Source: Ephydatia muelleri
Taxonomy: Eukaryota; Porifera; Demospongiae; Spongillida; Spongillidae
Direction of reading: 5' to 3'
Assembly (NCBI GenBank): GCA_013339895.1
Contig: JABACO010000101.1
Coordinates: 1 to 64,000 of the forward strand
Length of the DNA: 64,000 bases
Below the pieces are notes generated by a model. It was not told the origin of the DNA, made no database searches, and worked only from the letters and a program-made list of their open reading frames with translations. This document shows positions 11,716 through 23,042 of the stretch, piece by piece. Each line of letters begins with the position of its first letter. Positions within the stretch are counted from its first letter, which is position 1. The position numbers were made by a program, and so were the translations under genes.

Positions 11716-11745
11716 GAGCAGAAGATGTCACACAAGTGCAAAGAG
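11716..11745 (+). CDS. Candidate 30-bp micro-exon linking COR and death domain
   Basis: Between ATTTCAG and GTAAGG, a 30-bp block in phase 0 reads EQKMSHKCKE. It fits the phase of both neighbours (FIQ before, VVKIEI after) and would be optional. Support is splice consensus only. Confidence 0.35.
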
Positions 11746-12191
11746 GTAAGGGATGGGAAGGGAGTGAAAAAACAATTGGCCATGTCGGATTGTTTCCCTC
11801 AGAAAGGAACCTAGCGCATACATAATAAAATTTCCAGTACCGCAATAGAAATTTTAACCTTGCGTTGAAATGTATGGTTGATTACAAATTCAGAGCCTTA
11901 CAAACTCCATGACAGATACTCCGATGCTCGGTATGTAAGAAGCAACAGGTACAGGACATTTCAGACTTCTAGAATATCAAAAATATATGAAATCTTCAAT
12001 GAACATGCTTTTTAACAGGTCACTTCGTGGAAACGATCTCATGTATTGTTTTATTAATTAATATCCATAGTATCCCTAGTATTTCCGTACTATTGTATCA
12101 TGTTTACATCTAGCTCTTTATCTTTTTAGTTGTCTAAAGTGTATACTAGCTATGATGTACATGTACATAATCACCTTATGTTCCACTGTAG

Positions 12192-12515
12192 GTTGTGAAA
12201 ATTGAAATTATACTACATGATGACAACCATACTCAAATTTTTAAAATGACCAAGAAAGCATGCTCTGAATGGAGAGGCATTGGCATGAAGCTTGGCTTCA
12301 CAGACAATGAACTATCTGCCATAGTAAGAGAACCTGGCCGCACTCATGAAGAGCACTACTATTCAGCCATGCTGACGAGATGGTTGGACTGGGCACCACC
12401 CAATCACTACCTCCCCTCAGTCCAACAACTATCAGTAGCTTTGCGTGAAGTGGGAAAAGAGAGAGTGGCTTTTGATTTGGACAATCATCATTGGTCCACG
12501 TCTTATTGCTCATAG
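12192..12515 (+). CDS. Death-domain terminal exon
   Basis: Exon after CACTGTAG, open for 107 codons to TAG at 12513. It encodes VVKIEIILHDD, then a six-helix death domain: WRGIGMKLGFTDNELSAI is the helix 2-3 signature, and LTRWLDWAPP carries the conserved tryptophan of helix 5, followed by LSVALREVGKERVAFDL (helix 6) and a short tail. Death domains form homotypic complexes in apoptosis and inflammatory signalling. Upstream, the Roc-COR exon ends in the same phase, giving a Roc-COR-death order known in invertebrate ROCO proteins. Unlike the Roc-COR exon, this one is intact. It could also be spliced from a different upstream exon. Confidence 0.82.
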   Translation, partial: VVKIEIILHDDNHTQIFKMTKKACSEWRGIGMKLGFTDNELSAIVREPGRTHEEHYYSAMLTRWLDWAPPNHYLPSVQQLSVALREVGKERVAFDLDNHHWSTSYCS

Positions 12516-12704
12516 CAATCTCATCTGTACTAAATTAATAATACCTGAATATTTTATTTTCATTGTCATTTTATTTTAAATAATTTTTGCATGAATTAGT
12601 ATGTTTGTTATTATAGTATTATATTTGTGCTATTTATAATAGTGTTATCAACATTGGAAATGCCATGCATTTGTATAAATAATAACAGCGTTCAACTTAG
12701 TGTC
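12516..12704. other. 3' flank of death-domain gene, AT-rich
   Basis: Very AT-rich, a plausible 3' untranslated region; no clear AATAAA immediately after the stop. Nothing else seen. Confidence 0.4.
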
Positions 12705-12782
12705 ATTAGAAAGGAGGCTAGTGTCATCAGGATGGAGGCTAATGTCATTATAGGAAGGAGGCTAGGGTCATCAGGATGTCTT
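12705..12782 (+). repeat. Short tandem repeat, about 25-bp units
   Basis: Three degenerate copies of GGAGGCTARKGTCATCAGGA (one with CATTATAGGAA in place of CATCAGGA). Confidence 0.75.
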
Positions 12783-13020
12783 GAATGAGTGAAGGCAGAA
12801 GGGGTGTTGGTGTGATAGGCGAGGGGTGATGTAGGAGGGTGTGGGAGATGGGTGCCAGTAATGGAGTGTGTGAAGATAGAGGGTGTGGAAAAGGAGGGTG
12901 TGAGGAAGAGGGTTACCCACATTGACATGCTACATCTGTTGTGCACATCACTAACTCATTAGTATAGTTGCACAGTCAAAAAGGTTAAGCCGCCATATAA
13001 ATGATATTGTGACCAACTGT
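12783..13020 (+). repeat. Decayed ankyrin-array segment
   Basis: GT/GA-rich minisatellite remnant followed by TGTGTGAAGATAGAGGGTGT and ACATTGACATGCTACATCTG, the latter shared with 36936-36990. A remnant of an array unit downstream of the death-domain gene. Confidence 0.65.
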
Positions 13021-13299
13021 ACAAGATAGCAAAGTGTACGTAACATTACATGGTGTGAAGAATCCTAGACTGTTGTTCCTTGTCAGGTGTCTGTTGCTTT
13101 ACAAGAGGTTTTGTTATCTATATTTCATTGGTACTCAAAACCCAACTCCTGTAGCAACATTGACATTCAAAGAGCCGGACTCTAAAATTGTCTCTTTGTC
13201 CAATTACATGTACATTTTTTTGGTCATATTTCGAATGGTCTACTAAATCCATTGGTAACAAGTACTGTTTTTGGGAAGTGGCTTTGCATGTCTCAAATG

Positions 13300-13562
13300 T
13301 CCGACCAAATAAAAAGACATTCTCTCCCCAAGTTGTCTTGCCTGAGTGTTTGGTGGTGTGATCAGGGTATCTGGTGATCCTACCATGTGATTGAATAGTG
13401 TGTTAAGAGAGAGGGTAAATGGAAGGGTGGATGTAATGAGGGAGGGTTTGGTGAGGGATGATGATGGGAATGGAGGGTTTGGGGAAGTGGGTGTGGCTGT
13501 GGGGAAGTGGGTGTGGGCATGAGGAGGTGAGTGTTGGTGTGAGGAGTTGGGTGTGTGTGTTA
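13300..13562 (+). repeat. Decayed copy of the gene B 5' region (pair of 35960-36260)
   Basis: Shares AAGTTGTCTTGCCTGAG, ATCCTACCATGTGATT and the following GA/GT minisatellite, in the same order as 35984-36260 just downstream of the gene B N-terminal exon. Confidence 0.75.
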
Positions 13563-13574
13563 TCAGAGGGAACT

Positions 13575-13980
13575 TCTGCTGACTCCGGTCACCCATTGAG
13601 CCTTTCCTCCAAGCTTGGTTCCAAACTGGGTCCTGTGCAAGTCAGCAGCTTTCAACCTGTCGGTCACATCCCCACTTAATCCCACAATTATTTTAGAAGC
13701 CAGTGTGACAACAGGTGCAGCTGCTCGGATTGTTCAAATGATGCCAAATGGGATGAACTGGCTTGGGTGTGTGTATCATTGGTGGTGGAATTGTGTGGAG
13801 CTTGGGAAAAGGAAGCTTTGGAGTCTATCTCCCAGCTAGCGTCGCATTTATCTACTTGCTCCTCAAAGGCAAAGTCAGTGGTCCTTACTGAACTCTATGG
13901 GCGTCTGAATCTTCACCTGGTGCGAGCTAATGCCATTGCCATCCTTTCTCATAGTATATATACTTGTGATGTAATTTAGG
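13575..13980 (+). mobile_element. Retroelement reverse-transcriptase ORF, C-terminal fossil
   Basis: Plus-strand frames resemble the conserved C-terminus of RT-type retroelement ORFs widespread in marine invertebrates, ending in LYGRLNLHLVRANAIAIL. It is a short 3' scrap and broken. Its class (non-LTR or other) cannot be decided from this piece; no terminal repeats are seen around it. Confidence 0.6.
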
Positions 13981-14079
13981 TATAGTTATCATTTTGTACA
14001 CATTTTGTGCATTCCCTGTAACGTTACGATAATGGTCAACACAAAAAATTTTTTACCAATGCATTGTATAGATACTGCA

Positions 14080-14360
14080 CAGCAAGAGGCACGATTAAAT
14101 GCACTAATATACTTCCCCTATTTTTAAATGGATACAGTTTACAAAACTGAGCTAATGTCAATCATACTATGAAGGTAGTGTAAATTGAACACCATTATTT
14201 AGGGTACTAAATTTTCGCACATGGGTTTTCAGTTAAGTTCAATAAATGTTATAGTATCATTTTGTATACTTTGTGTACTGCAAGAGGCAAGCAATGGCAT
14301 GATTAAATGCACTTATATACTTCCCCTATTTAAATTGATACAGTTTACAAAAGGGAGATA
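14080..14360 (+). repeat. Local duplication enclosing a relic P-exon end
   Basis: GGCACGATTAAATGCACTAA-type sequence at 14090-14148 recurs at 14305-14358. Between them, 14148-14174 plus the following intron copies the end of a P ankyrin exon and its donor (GCTAATGTCAATCATACT, GTAGTGTAAAT, ACACCATTATTTAGGGT). This is a ghost of the ankyrin array. Confidence 0.75.
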
Positions 14361-14411
14361 CATCTACAATTTTTAGACGAGACATAATAGTGATGATATT
14401 GTTTGCAGATA

Positions 14412-14860
14412 CAGTAGCGGTCAAAATAAATATCACACATCGTCTTAATGGTACGACCGTGCGATGAATATATTGCTTCGTTTGTAGATTCATTTGGCTC
14501 TGTATCGTTTACTATTTAGCACATTGCAAGTCATCGTTTTAGGTTAGTTTTTATATTCGGGCCACTATTACACACGTGCTTCAGTTGATGAAGATGACTA
14601 TTCAAAGCTTCGTATGTTATGTCTTGCTCGCAAGGCTACAAAGCTTCTACAATATGTAACCTACTGTAGGCCGAAAATCTATCGTGTAGTCACGAAAAGG
14701 TTTTTTTGTTTTTGAAGGGGTACGTGAAACCCACAGCATCGTTAGAAAGCCAGGCTCAGGGCGTTTGTCCAAGGTGACTGCAGAAATTAAGGCCTTATTT
14801 GAGCAACAGATGCGTATCGAAGACGAAACAACTGCGCACCAACTCCACCGGCTGTTATAT
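14412..14860 (+). mobile_element. Tc1/mariner-like DNA transposon, 5' part only
   Basis: Begins CAGTAGCGGTCAAAATAAAT next to a TA dinucleotide. The transposase N-terminal helix-turn-helix region appears at 14738-14857: VRKPGSGRLSKVTAEIKALF then EQQMRIEDETTAHQLHRLL, typical of Tc1-type transposases. The sequence then stops matching, so the DDE catalytic half and the other end are missing. Its first 140 bp, inverted, are found inside every complete ankyrin array unit. Confidence 0.82.
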
Positions 14861-14914
14861 CAGTTTAGCCCGTTTGTAGCATATACTATGTTCGTGTGCT
14901 AAATATAGGACTAT

Positions 14915-15012
14915 GACATTTTCCCTTACTATTACAGAACCTTGTTTCCTTGCTTTTTACACCACCATTGCCTTCAAATCCTATATCCCACAAACTTTCT
15001 CATAAAGAAGGG
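14915..15012 (+). repeat. Dispersed repeat, family unknown (pair of 30232-30325, inverted)
   Basis: CATTTTCCCTTACTATTACA through TTTCTCATAAAGAAGG matches 30232-30325 on the minus strand. No coding content; probably part of a dispersed element. Confidence 0.75.
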
Positions 15013-15214
15013 TTTTTATTTACTTGTCTAATTACGATTACAAGAATTGCTAGATCTATGTATTACAAGAATTGCTAGATCTATGTACTACTATCGTCAA
15101 ATAAGAATGCTTGAAACAGTTTTCTGGGATGGGCCTGCACGAATTCCTTGCAAATTTCATCAGCAAGTAGTCTTTCTTTATAAAGCGTTCTTCTGTCATA
15201 ACCGATCTAGCGTA

Positions 15215-15278
15215 TGCCTTGATCCTTCTCATTAAGGAGAAGGATCGTTCTGCTTTGTCTAATCAATTAGACAAACCT
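15215..15278. repeat. Two small adjacent inverted repeats
   Basis: GATCCTTCTC with GAGAAGGATC around a 5-6 base loop, then TTTGTCTAAT with AATTAGACAAA. Both lie in the likely interior of a hAT-like element ending at 15476. Confidence 0.6.
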
Positions 15279-15397
15279 CTTCAAAATCGTCATGATACTG
15301 CCTTGCCGTGTGTTTGCTCGCACAGCTGCAGTTGTATTACGATTTTCAGCCATCTTTACTGTGCAATAATTCTTAATTGTTACTAATGCGGGTTTGT

Positions 15398-15404
15398 AGG
15401 ATGG

Positions 15405-15438
<34 letters not shown>

Positions 15439-15476
15439 GCAATCTCCCGAACCCCCCCCCCCCCTGGATCCGCCAC
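15398..15476 (-). mobile_element. One end of a hAT-like element with long poly-G tract
   Basis: Reading from 15476 on the minus strand: GTGGCGGATCCAGGGGGG, the terminal motif also seen at both ends of the 38006-38857 element. A G homopolymer of more than 30 bases follows. The other end of this copy was not found upstream. Confidence 0.6.
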
Positions 15477-15479
15477 TAT

Positions 15480-16157
15480 ACTATAGAAGTGACGTTCTGA
15501 CTCTCGTATAGCGGCTGCATGGTGCTATGAATAAAGTGCCAGATCAAGATGATCCTAGCCATCACTGTTCGACATAATACAATCATTGTTAGAGATTTAT
15601 GAATAGAATTCAGTTCTTGAGACACGTAGCGCATGCGTCACCGTCTAGGAAAACAACTATTTACGGAGTGAATCATATACATTTTTTTCTAGATTGCTTG
15701 GTACCACCAGCAATATTTGCAGATGATACAAAACTCTATGTTGCTCAGTCTTCTGATCCACTTTCACCTTTATCCCTAGCGTTGTACGTGGTTGCAAATC
15801 TGGCAGCGCTTTTCAAAAATGCAGAGCAATATCCTTTGGGCATGACTCTGCCAACATTTCTTACTCTTTAGTGGTGTGCTGTTAAACAGAGTTTACGGTA
15901 TTTGTGACCTGGGTGTTCATATCTCAGCTGACTTTAAACCCAGCTTGTATTGCGCTGCAAAGGCTTTCCAAAGGTGGTCTCCTTTGAATTAAAGGTCTTC
16001 TTCGCACGCTTGCTAGTCAGACCAATTCTATACTCCTGATGGAATCCATGGCCCATACATACATGACAATAAATGCCAGCGTTTTTCACGAAAGCAATAT
16101 TTAAACGAGTAAAACTTGCCACCATATTGTACAAGAGGTAAATCCAATCAAACGTCT
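15480..16157. other. No gene seen
   Basis: Short frames only; the 90-codon frame at 15599-15871 has no recognisable domain or splice context. Confidence 0.45.
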
Positions 16158-16419
16158 AATGTTGGCGCTCCAATCAGAAGTTGGAATTGACCGACGGACG
16201 CAGTGGCGTAATTCAACATTCCATATGCTTATTCGAAATACAAATATATTACACGTCTGCAATAAATTACACTTGGTCTACAGGACCCTCATACAACCAG
16301 CCTCTTGCCTGAGTGGCCTTAGAGTCGGATCGAACCAGGGACAAGTTCAACTTTCCATACATTTCTTGGAATTTTAACCATAGAGTGTACGTCAGAAAAT
16401 CGATTGGAGCGCCAACATT
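16158..16419. repeat. 18-bp perfect inverted repeat flanking 226 bp
   Basis: AATGTTGGCGCTCCAATC at 16158-16175 is inverted exactly at 16402-16419. A small inverted-repeat element is possible; no target-site duplication was recognised. Confidence 0.6.
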
Positions 16420-16622
16420 CCGGTGCACCAGAACAACTCGATTTCTTCGACGGATTGGCCAGGCCCTTAATATTTATGGATCTGGATACGAGATGTTTCG
16501 CCGTGTCGATGACAGATGTAGTCATCATTATCAGCGATTAACATGCACTGAAATATTATATGGCAGCAATGACGAGTGCATTGTGTGGCAAAATATATTT
16601 ACACCCTTGCTTCTGCGGAAGG

Positions 16623-17095
16623 TTAATGTTTCAATATGGCTGCGCCAAAACTGTCGATGTCCACTGCCGATCGTCCAAATATTCCGTTCCATTTCCCTGT
16701 TCCAACCGCGACTCCCACTTGGTCTTCCGCTCTGGGTGTGTAATTGCCCGCGTACGCCTCGCATTCCTGCCTGTCAGTAACCACTTTGATTCCCTTGAAC
16801 CGGCCGCCATTCATGGAGTTGGAGTATAGGTAAATAGTGCGGACACCTGTTCGTCCGAATGGAAACTAAAGGTTGCTGGATTTGAATCGCACACACGTTG
16901 CCCGACAGATATGCTAGTCCCGTCATACTTGAAGCAAGTGAGGCAGCGAATCACGCCATCGGTACGGAAGAACGTGATATTCCTGACGTTATGCTCCGTG
17001 CGACCTAAAAAGCAGAAGACGTCTCCCCCCGGTCCTCCTACGGCTATGTTACTGGCGAACTTGGGCGTGCTGATGTCACTGATGACCTGCTGCAT
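16623..17095 (-). pseudogene. Possible jacalin-like (beta-prism) lectin reading frame
   Basis: Minus strand, ATG at 17095. The first frame (17095 to 16811) has ASNIAVGGPGGDVFCFLG, IRCLTCFKYDGTSISVG and HSDEQVSALFTYTP. A second frame, offset by one base, continues directly (16814 to 16623) with GRFKGIKVVTDRQEC and GKWNGIFGRSAVDIDSFGAA. GG-x-GG near the start, and a GIFGRS-x-x-x-IDSFG end, resemble jacalin-like carbohydrate-binding domains. Together the two frames have about the length of one domain. A single-base loss, or an intron I cannot see, would explain the break. The upstream region (17096-17260) is GC- and CpG-richer than its surroundings, as a promoter might be. The family assignment is tentative. 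Confidence 0.45.
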
Positions 17096-17109
17096 ATCTG
17101 ATTAATTGC

Positions 17110-18924
17110 CAACTGCTCGGACAGTGCTGAACGTGCGGCGCGCATGCGCTTGGCATGCATCGGGCAAATAACACATTTAGCCAGCGTGCATGCACGTGCA
17201 TGCATGCAGAGTCAACGAAGAGCAGATGCGCGGGAACGACTTAAATGAGCACCCATTAATTGCAGTTCTTGGTAACAGGAGAGGTCTTCTTTGCTGATTG
17301 GCCATTCCTTGTCATTGTAAACACGTTCATTTTTTTCGGCACTTCACTAGCTCATCATGTAATGCATGCACAGTACTGACGCAGCACTCCACATTGTGCA
17401 CTCAGCTACAAATAAAAAAACCTGACCATATATGGCATACACTAAAGGCAAGAAAACGCCACACTAATCAGGAATGGTGACAATAAGGTGTTTCGAGGTA
17501 GTTACACACCAAGGGTAGCCAATTTACCGAACCGGTATCGGACAGATTCTGTCTACCCGCATATTTTGTCATTCTGGTGTCACATTCAGCGTTTGCAGAA
17601 GAGATGAAGACAGCTACAGTGTTGCAGCGGTCTACCAGTTTTAGGTGGACGTGAAATGCAGACCGGGGTACCGCTGACCGTGATCAGTTATGGAACAATG
17701 AATAAAATTGTGACTCGCGACCATCGGTTCGATTGCGGTCTTTGCACGTGACGTATGAAGTCCCTTTTATGGTGTCAACATGATCCTGTTACAAACAAGT
17801 GCGCTCTGATATCCTCTCAGACATGCGATATCGCTGGGACCCGAGTAATGCTGTGTTCCTCATAACACACCTGGTCATAAAAGTTTAATTTGGTTGACAC
17901 CTACTGACAAAGAAAAAGGAATATCACAGTTGCGAACAGAAATACTGAATTTGGCACCTGCACTGTTAGTGATGTACTGATTGATACAGAAAGCCAAATC
18001 AAGTGTGTTTGCGGAACATGTGATGAAGAACTCAAAAGGTAGTTTATATATGTGGTCTATAATGAATTAAGATTTATTTGTACACATTAATTAAAATACA
18101 TGCAGGCATCTGGCAGTACCAGAAATTGACCATTGAACAGTGATTGATCCGCTGGAATGGTGCATGGTCTGATAATGCTGCACAGTTCCCCATTGTACTT
18201 GCAGGGTCAAAAAGCACCTAGGAATTCCTGCATCGTGTGCTCCCCCTCTGAAACAGCAAAAATATAACTGACAAAAAAAGGTGGGCGTGCTACACGAGCG
18301 ACTGCACAACACCATGTTCCTACATCATAATCGGCGATTAACTTTGTGTATTTACCATATGGTTACAACGGTCAAGATTGTGAACATCTAGGCCACTCGC
18401 GATAGACCGTGATCTATTGACTGTATATCAGATCGCGACAGCGGTCTTGATACAATACAAAATAACGGCGACCGAAGCTCGTGATCCAGCAATAAATCAT
18501 TAAGACCGCGGACTGGGGTTGCGGCTATACAGTGAGAGGCATAGCGAAATACCATAGGATTGACTTCAGCATTGTCCCAGGACCTGCAAGGTAAACATAT
18601 TGATATGAAATAGTCAATTGACCAAGTGTACACACATAATTGACCTATATACATGTAACCATATACATAACCAGTGCATATCAATGTTACCTCCATTTAA
18701 ACACCATTGTGCTTCCAAAGTGTCCGCGCAGAAGGGAACTCCGACACAATACTTTCAGTCACAGATTTATAACTACTAAAGTGCCAATTCTGGTGCACCC
18801 ATTTATATTGCACTGCGATACAGTTATGTGTTAAAGTACATCACTGATTCCATAGCAACATCGGCCAGCACTCTGTGCGGATAATATGAATTTGGTGCCA
18901 AGTTCAGTGTAGTCCAGCTCCAGA
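17110..18924. other. No gene seen
   Basis: Mixed-composition sequence with a run of GCATGC-type words at 17145-17205. Short frames only. Nothing recognised. Confidence 0.45.
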
Positions 18925-18932
18925 CCTGACGC

Positions 18933-20106
18933 TAGGGTGTGTAACCAATTTTCAGGTTATTGTAGGAATCGATTATTCGCGATTACCTATTCGGTCGACT
19001 ATGCACTTACTAGAATAGCATGCAGGTTACCGATTGCAGAATTTTCTTTAGTCGAAATAACCGATTCTGTTTTTCTTAGTCGTGATTAGTCGATATTCGT
19101 TTCCTTCATATGCAAAAATCGGAAGCTAATCGATTACCGCTTTTTGTATGCCCTTTGCTTTTCCCGCCTGTACAAAGGCACACTAATGGATTAATTAATC
19201 GGTAAAAAGAAACATTGTGATGTACATGTAATCAACGTACTTAGTCGCACGTCTGTGAAGGTAACCATCAGTGTCCTCCCTCAAAATACGTGCAGTGGGC
19301 ACGGCTATTTAAATACGTTCGCACTTTCTCTGCAGTATTGTACATGTGCATTAATCAAACACGCTACGTACTCTTGCACAGGTGATAGGTGTCCAAATAC
19401 TCGCTACAGACGCTCTTTTCCAGACGTTCGGCCATGACGTTCTTGTACATGTCTCGATTGGCGGCTTTGTCGTATGCGTGTAGCGGTGTTCCACCATGAG
19501 GTGTCTAGCTGGTACTGCTCGGTACTTACTGAATTGTATACTGTGAGGGCGAATAATGGATTATACTGCCAATTGTGACGGATGGGAATGATGCATGTAC
19601 GTGTTTAAGGCATTCTGTACCAGAAAAGAGGGCAAGCTGACAAACTATTCATTTTCGTTTTTATCTCAGTAAACTAAAATCTTATTACTCAGTGCGTTGG
19701 TAGCGGGGGACCACGTGTTTTTCGGTGGAAAAAAATGCTTGAGTCACAATCCGCCGTCATTGAATTATGGGTTTGGCGTAATATTGGCATGCTAATCGTT
19801 CTTAGTCCCTGTGGATCCTATCTTTGTTGTTTTAATGATTTAAAGTTGGAATAAGTAACTGATAGGCAATAAAACAGGCTATACTTGTATTAGTCTTGAG
19901 AAACTGTGATGTATCGTGCCATTATTTAAAAAAAGGACAAACCTGGAAAAACCTATAGGTAATCGTTGGCAAATTAATAGTGCATTAATCGCCAAAATCG
20001 ATTTAATGTTTCTAATAACCGATTTGCAAATTGCTGAAAAATCGATTGGACTTTTTTCATAGTCAAGATAATCGATTTAGATTTATAAAAAAGTTTACAC
20101 ACCCTA
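18933..20106. mobile_element. hAT-type non-autonomous DNA transposon, complete ends
   Basis: Ends TAGGGTGTGTAACC and, inverted, TAGGGTGTGTAAAC. Flanked by an 8-bp target-site duplication, CCTGACGC (18925-18932) and CCTAACGC (20107-20114), one mismatch. 1174 bp, rich in subterminal ATCGATT words, no transposase frame. The 8-bp duplication and TAGGG ends fit the hAT superfamily. A 95-bp end of a related element is embedded in ankyrin array units. Confidence 0.85.
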
Positions 20107-20114
20107 CCTAACGC

Positions 20115-20955
20115 AACGTCTCCTCCATGATACATGCATGGTCGCAAGCATTGTATAGATACTGTTTACCTGTGACTGATGGAGTTTTCGTATTATGATA
20201 TCAAACGCTTTTTTAAACAACGTTTTTGCGAGGGTACGTATGATACCTTTGAAAGATCATACTTCACGTTATAAAATAGAACATGCAGGGTTTGTTGTCT
20301 GGGAACGTATTTCCGGGTTTGGTGACCTCGAACTGCACTGCTAGATGTTTTTACGTGGTCTTTTGAATCATAGAATCGTTGTAGTCTAGTGATTATCTGT
20401 GGAAGGTTAGACGATAACTGATACATTGTCAAATTGATTCATGCATGTGACGCAATATACTGCTATTCCTATACCGATGTAGGTACGGGTATGTATTTTT
20501 CAAATTACATATTGTGCAACAACTTTCATATAGCCTGTCAGAGCAAATGAAATGAATTAAAATGATATGTGAAATGTCCATAAGTAATGACATAGTTATA
20601 GCGATTCAAACATTGGATTTTGCGGAAACGTTATCGCATAAAAAACTTGAGGTTTTTTGTTCTCTTTGCTGTAGCAACTACAATCTATAATACAATCACA
20701 CCCAAATTTTGTTACATGTCTTGCACACACATAAGATACTGTTATACATCGATTTCACTGATGCACAAATCATCAGTGATATAGTCAACTAAGAAATCAT
20801 ACAGAGTCATTGTAATATCATTACCATCTTCCCGTTTTTCTAATAGGTAGCTGTTCCTTTATACATTTTTATATTTTTAGATAACTTTACTACTACAATT
20901 TTACTTTGATACAACACATTTGCTTCATTAATAAACCATAAATGTTCGAAGTAGA
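20115..20955. other. No gene seen
   Basis: AT-rich; no domain or repeat recognised. Confidence 0.45.
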
Positions 20956-20960
20956 GCCTA

Positions 20961-21905
20961 TCAATCATCAAGTTGTAACATTTTGTATTTTCTTTTGTAG
21001 CTTTCTTCAATGACTGCTAATTTTTTCTGGCTTTTTTCCAATAGCCGTTTATCATTAAGTGCATTTCTAAAGTGATTATCAGCTAATCCAACAGTTTTCT
21101 CTGCAAACATATTATATGCAGGGGCAGAGAGCGTTTGACTTGCCATAGGTGATGGAATGTTGGCATTACTTCTCTTCAGAACACGCTCTGTATTTTAGTG
21201 ATGTATTTCACGCCTTCTATGAGCAGACCTTATTTAAACCTTTGAAGTTATTTCATGCAAATGACCTGCGTTTTTTTATAATAAGTTTTTATTTGCCAAC
21301 TGTTTCAAAGTGGTCTCTTTTTGTTTCAACTCCTTTTTAGATTCTTTAAATGTGCACGCAAATATCTTTCAATAGTAACTTTCTGCTGAAAGCTTACGAT
21401 TGTCATATTGCTTATTATATAACTGTTTGAAACTTTTGACTGAGCATTCGCTTACAATGAGTAATTCCTTTAGTTTCACTCTTTTGATTCCACATTCTTT
21501 GCAAGAAGTTCTTAATTTAGTCAATTGCAAAGGGGTTTGACATGCAGTACTTGGTAATTCATCAGGAGGGCACTCAAATGGTGTAGCAGGGGTTTGAATA
21601 GGAAATGGAAAATCCTTCTCTAATAGATGAACAATATCCTCCCAAACCCTTTCAAGATGCTCTTCATTACTTTTTATTTTCTCCATGAGCTTTTGTATTG
21701 ATGGCTGTAAAGCATTAATATTCCCACATTCTCCTGCATGAATAAAAGCCACCATTGTGGCAGTTTTAACAATGCTTTGCTGCGCTATGTTGTTATATTG
21801 TGTGCACTACCATGCCATTTCTTATTGCTGAAACCTGTAGTAATAAGCCTCTTTAAATCTTCTGCAGTCTTCATCCTAATTTGGAAAGTCAACAAATTCA
21901 TACAC
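20961..21905 (-). pseudogene. Unidentified coding relic, coiled-coil rich
   Basis: Minus-strand frames in series: MKTAEDLKRLITTGFSNKKW (about 21873), then a 128-codon frame at 21755-21369 with heptad-like LMEKIKSNEEHLERVWEDI and a CKECGIKRVKLKEL stretch, lysine-rich coil sequence near 21340, and MASQTLSAPAYNMFAEKTVG to VIEESYKRKYKMLQLDD (21146-20961). Amino-acid use is protein-like, but the frames are separated by breaks. No family recognised. It could be a host coiled-coil gene remnant or the 3' part of a mobile element with 23.3-25.3 kb. Confidence 0.4.
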
Positions 21906-21949
21906 ACCAACAAGATCGTTGCAGCAAATAGAGCACACTAACATGTTAC

Positions 21950-22925
21950 ATGCAGGGTTGTAAACACACTGGAAAGTACATGCGATAGTTCCGTTTTCAC
22001 GGCAACGTCCGATGATCATATATAATGTTTATTTCATTATTATAATTATACATCTGGGGACGAGTCATAACCTGGGGTATGGCCTGAAAAATATGGTATT
22101 TTCATATTATAGCAAAACTGCATTTATAGCTACTTCTGTTTTTGGTAGCTGGAAGATTATGGTAGTCGTTATTCTTTGCTGATGTACTCAAAATTAAGCA
22201 ATGCTCTTCAAAGCCATTTTAGATGGGCAGTGCTAAACCACCTAATAAAGTTTGGCGTGGGCTGGCTTGATGAAATACACGTGTCATATCTAAACAAATA
22301 GGCTGTTGGATAACAGCTTGGGCATCAACCAAAGTTCGTGAGCATATACATTACAACCTCAGGAGTACGTACATCTGATCCATTTCCTGGTAGTTCGAAG
22401 CACAAAAATATCTAAAGGGTACATATTTACGCCAGAAATATTGAACAAACCGTTTAGAATAACCAGAGCTGTATCACAGCATAGACAATGTAAGGACATA
22501 CCGATAAATCCCGAAACGGTCCAAAACAGCGATCAAACTAATACAAACCAGTCCTGAGTGACTCGAATATGATGTACCTGAACAGTTAGCAACCCGCGTC
22601 ACAATGTTTACCTAAAATTGGATCACCAATTTTTCGGTACTCGTACGTCCATACCTACCATTGCCAATGGGTTAACACATGTCCTCTAGTACATCCATTT
22701 GCTTTATGGCTGCTATACATGTATAGTGGTGGTAACCTCATCATTATAGCTCAATGCCTGGCAACCTGGCTTAGTTTAGTGATACATGACTATAACACTT
22801 GTAGGATTTGTAGGCCACACGAGACCAATGCCATACAATTTATTTTAAACCTGACCATGATTCCATGAGTACCAATGATAAAAAATAACCTCAGTAGTCG
22901 GCTGGCTAATCGACAAAACCTATTC
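21950..22925. other. No gene seen
   Basis: Nothing recognised; short frames only. Confidence 0.4.
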
Positions 22926-23042
22926 GGAAATATCCTCGATTTAGTTTTTTTAATATTTGATTTAAAGATTATTAAAAACATGGATTAGTGTTTTTTTTTA
23001 AAATCGATATTCATTGTCTAGGGGAGGTTACTAATCCTACCC
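22926..23042 (-). mobile_element. Terminal fragment of a TAGGG-type hAT relative
   Basis: Contains TATTCGGAAATATCCTCGAT, AAATCGATATTCATTGTC and TAGGGGAGGTTACTAATCC, paralleling, inverted, the hAT fragment of the array units (AACCTCCCCTGCAT and AAAATCGATTTTTCC). The opposite end was not found. Confidence 0.5.

Noticed and set aside
4018-13980. Intact retroelement or paired long terminal repeats
   Set aside because: Only short C-terminal scraps of reverse-transcriptase ORFs are seen; no paired terminal repeats, integrase, capsid or envelope sequence was recognised.
16313-16780. 155-codon plus-strand frame
   Set aside because: Overlaps the minus-strand lectin-like frame and a GC-rich stretch; no recognisable domain.
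17145-17205. GCATGC-rich stretch as a regulatory array
   Set aside because: Low-complexity alternating sequence; nothing ties it to a specific factor.
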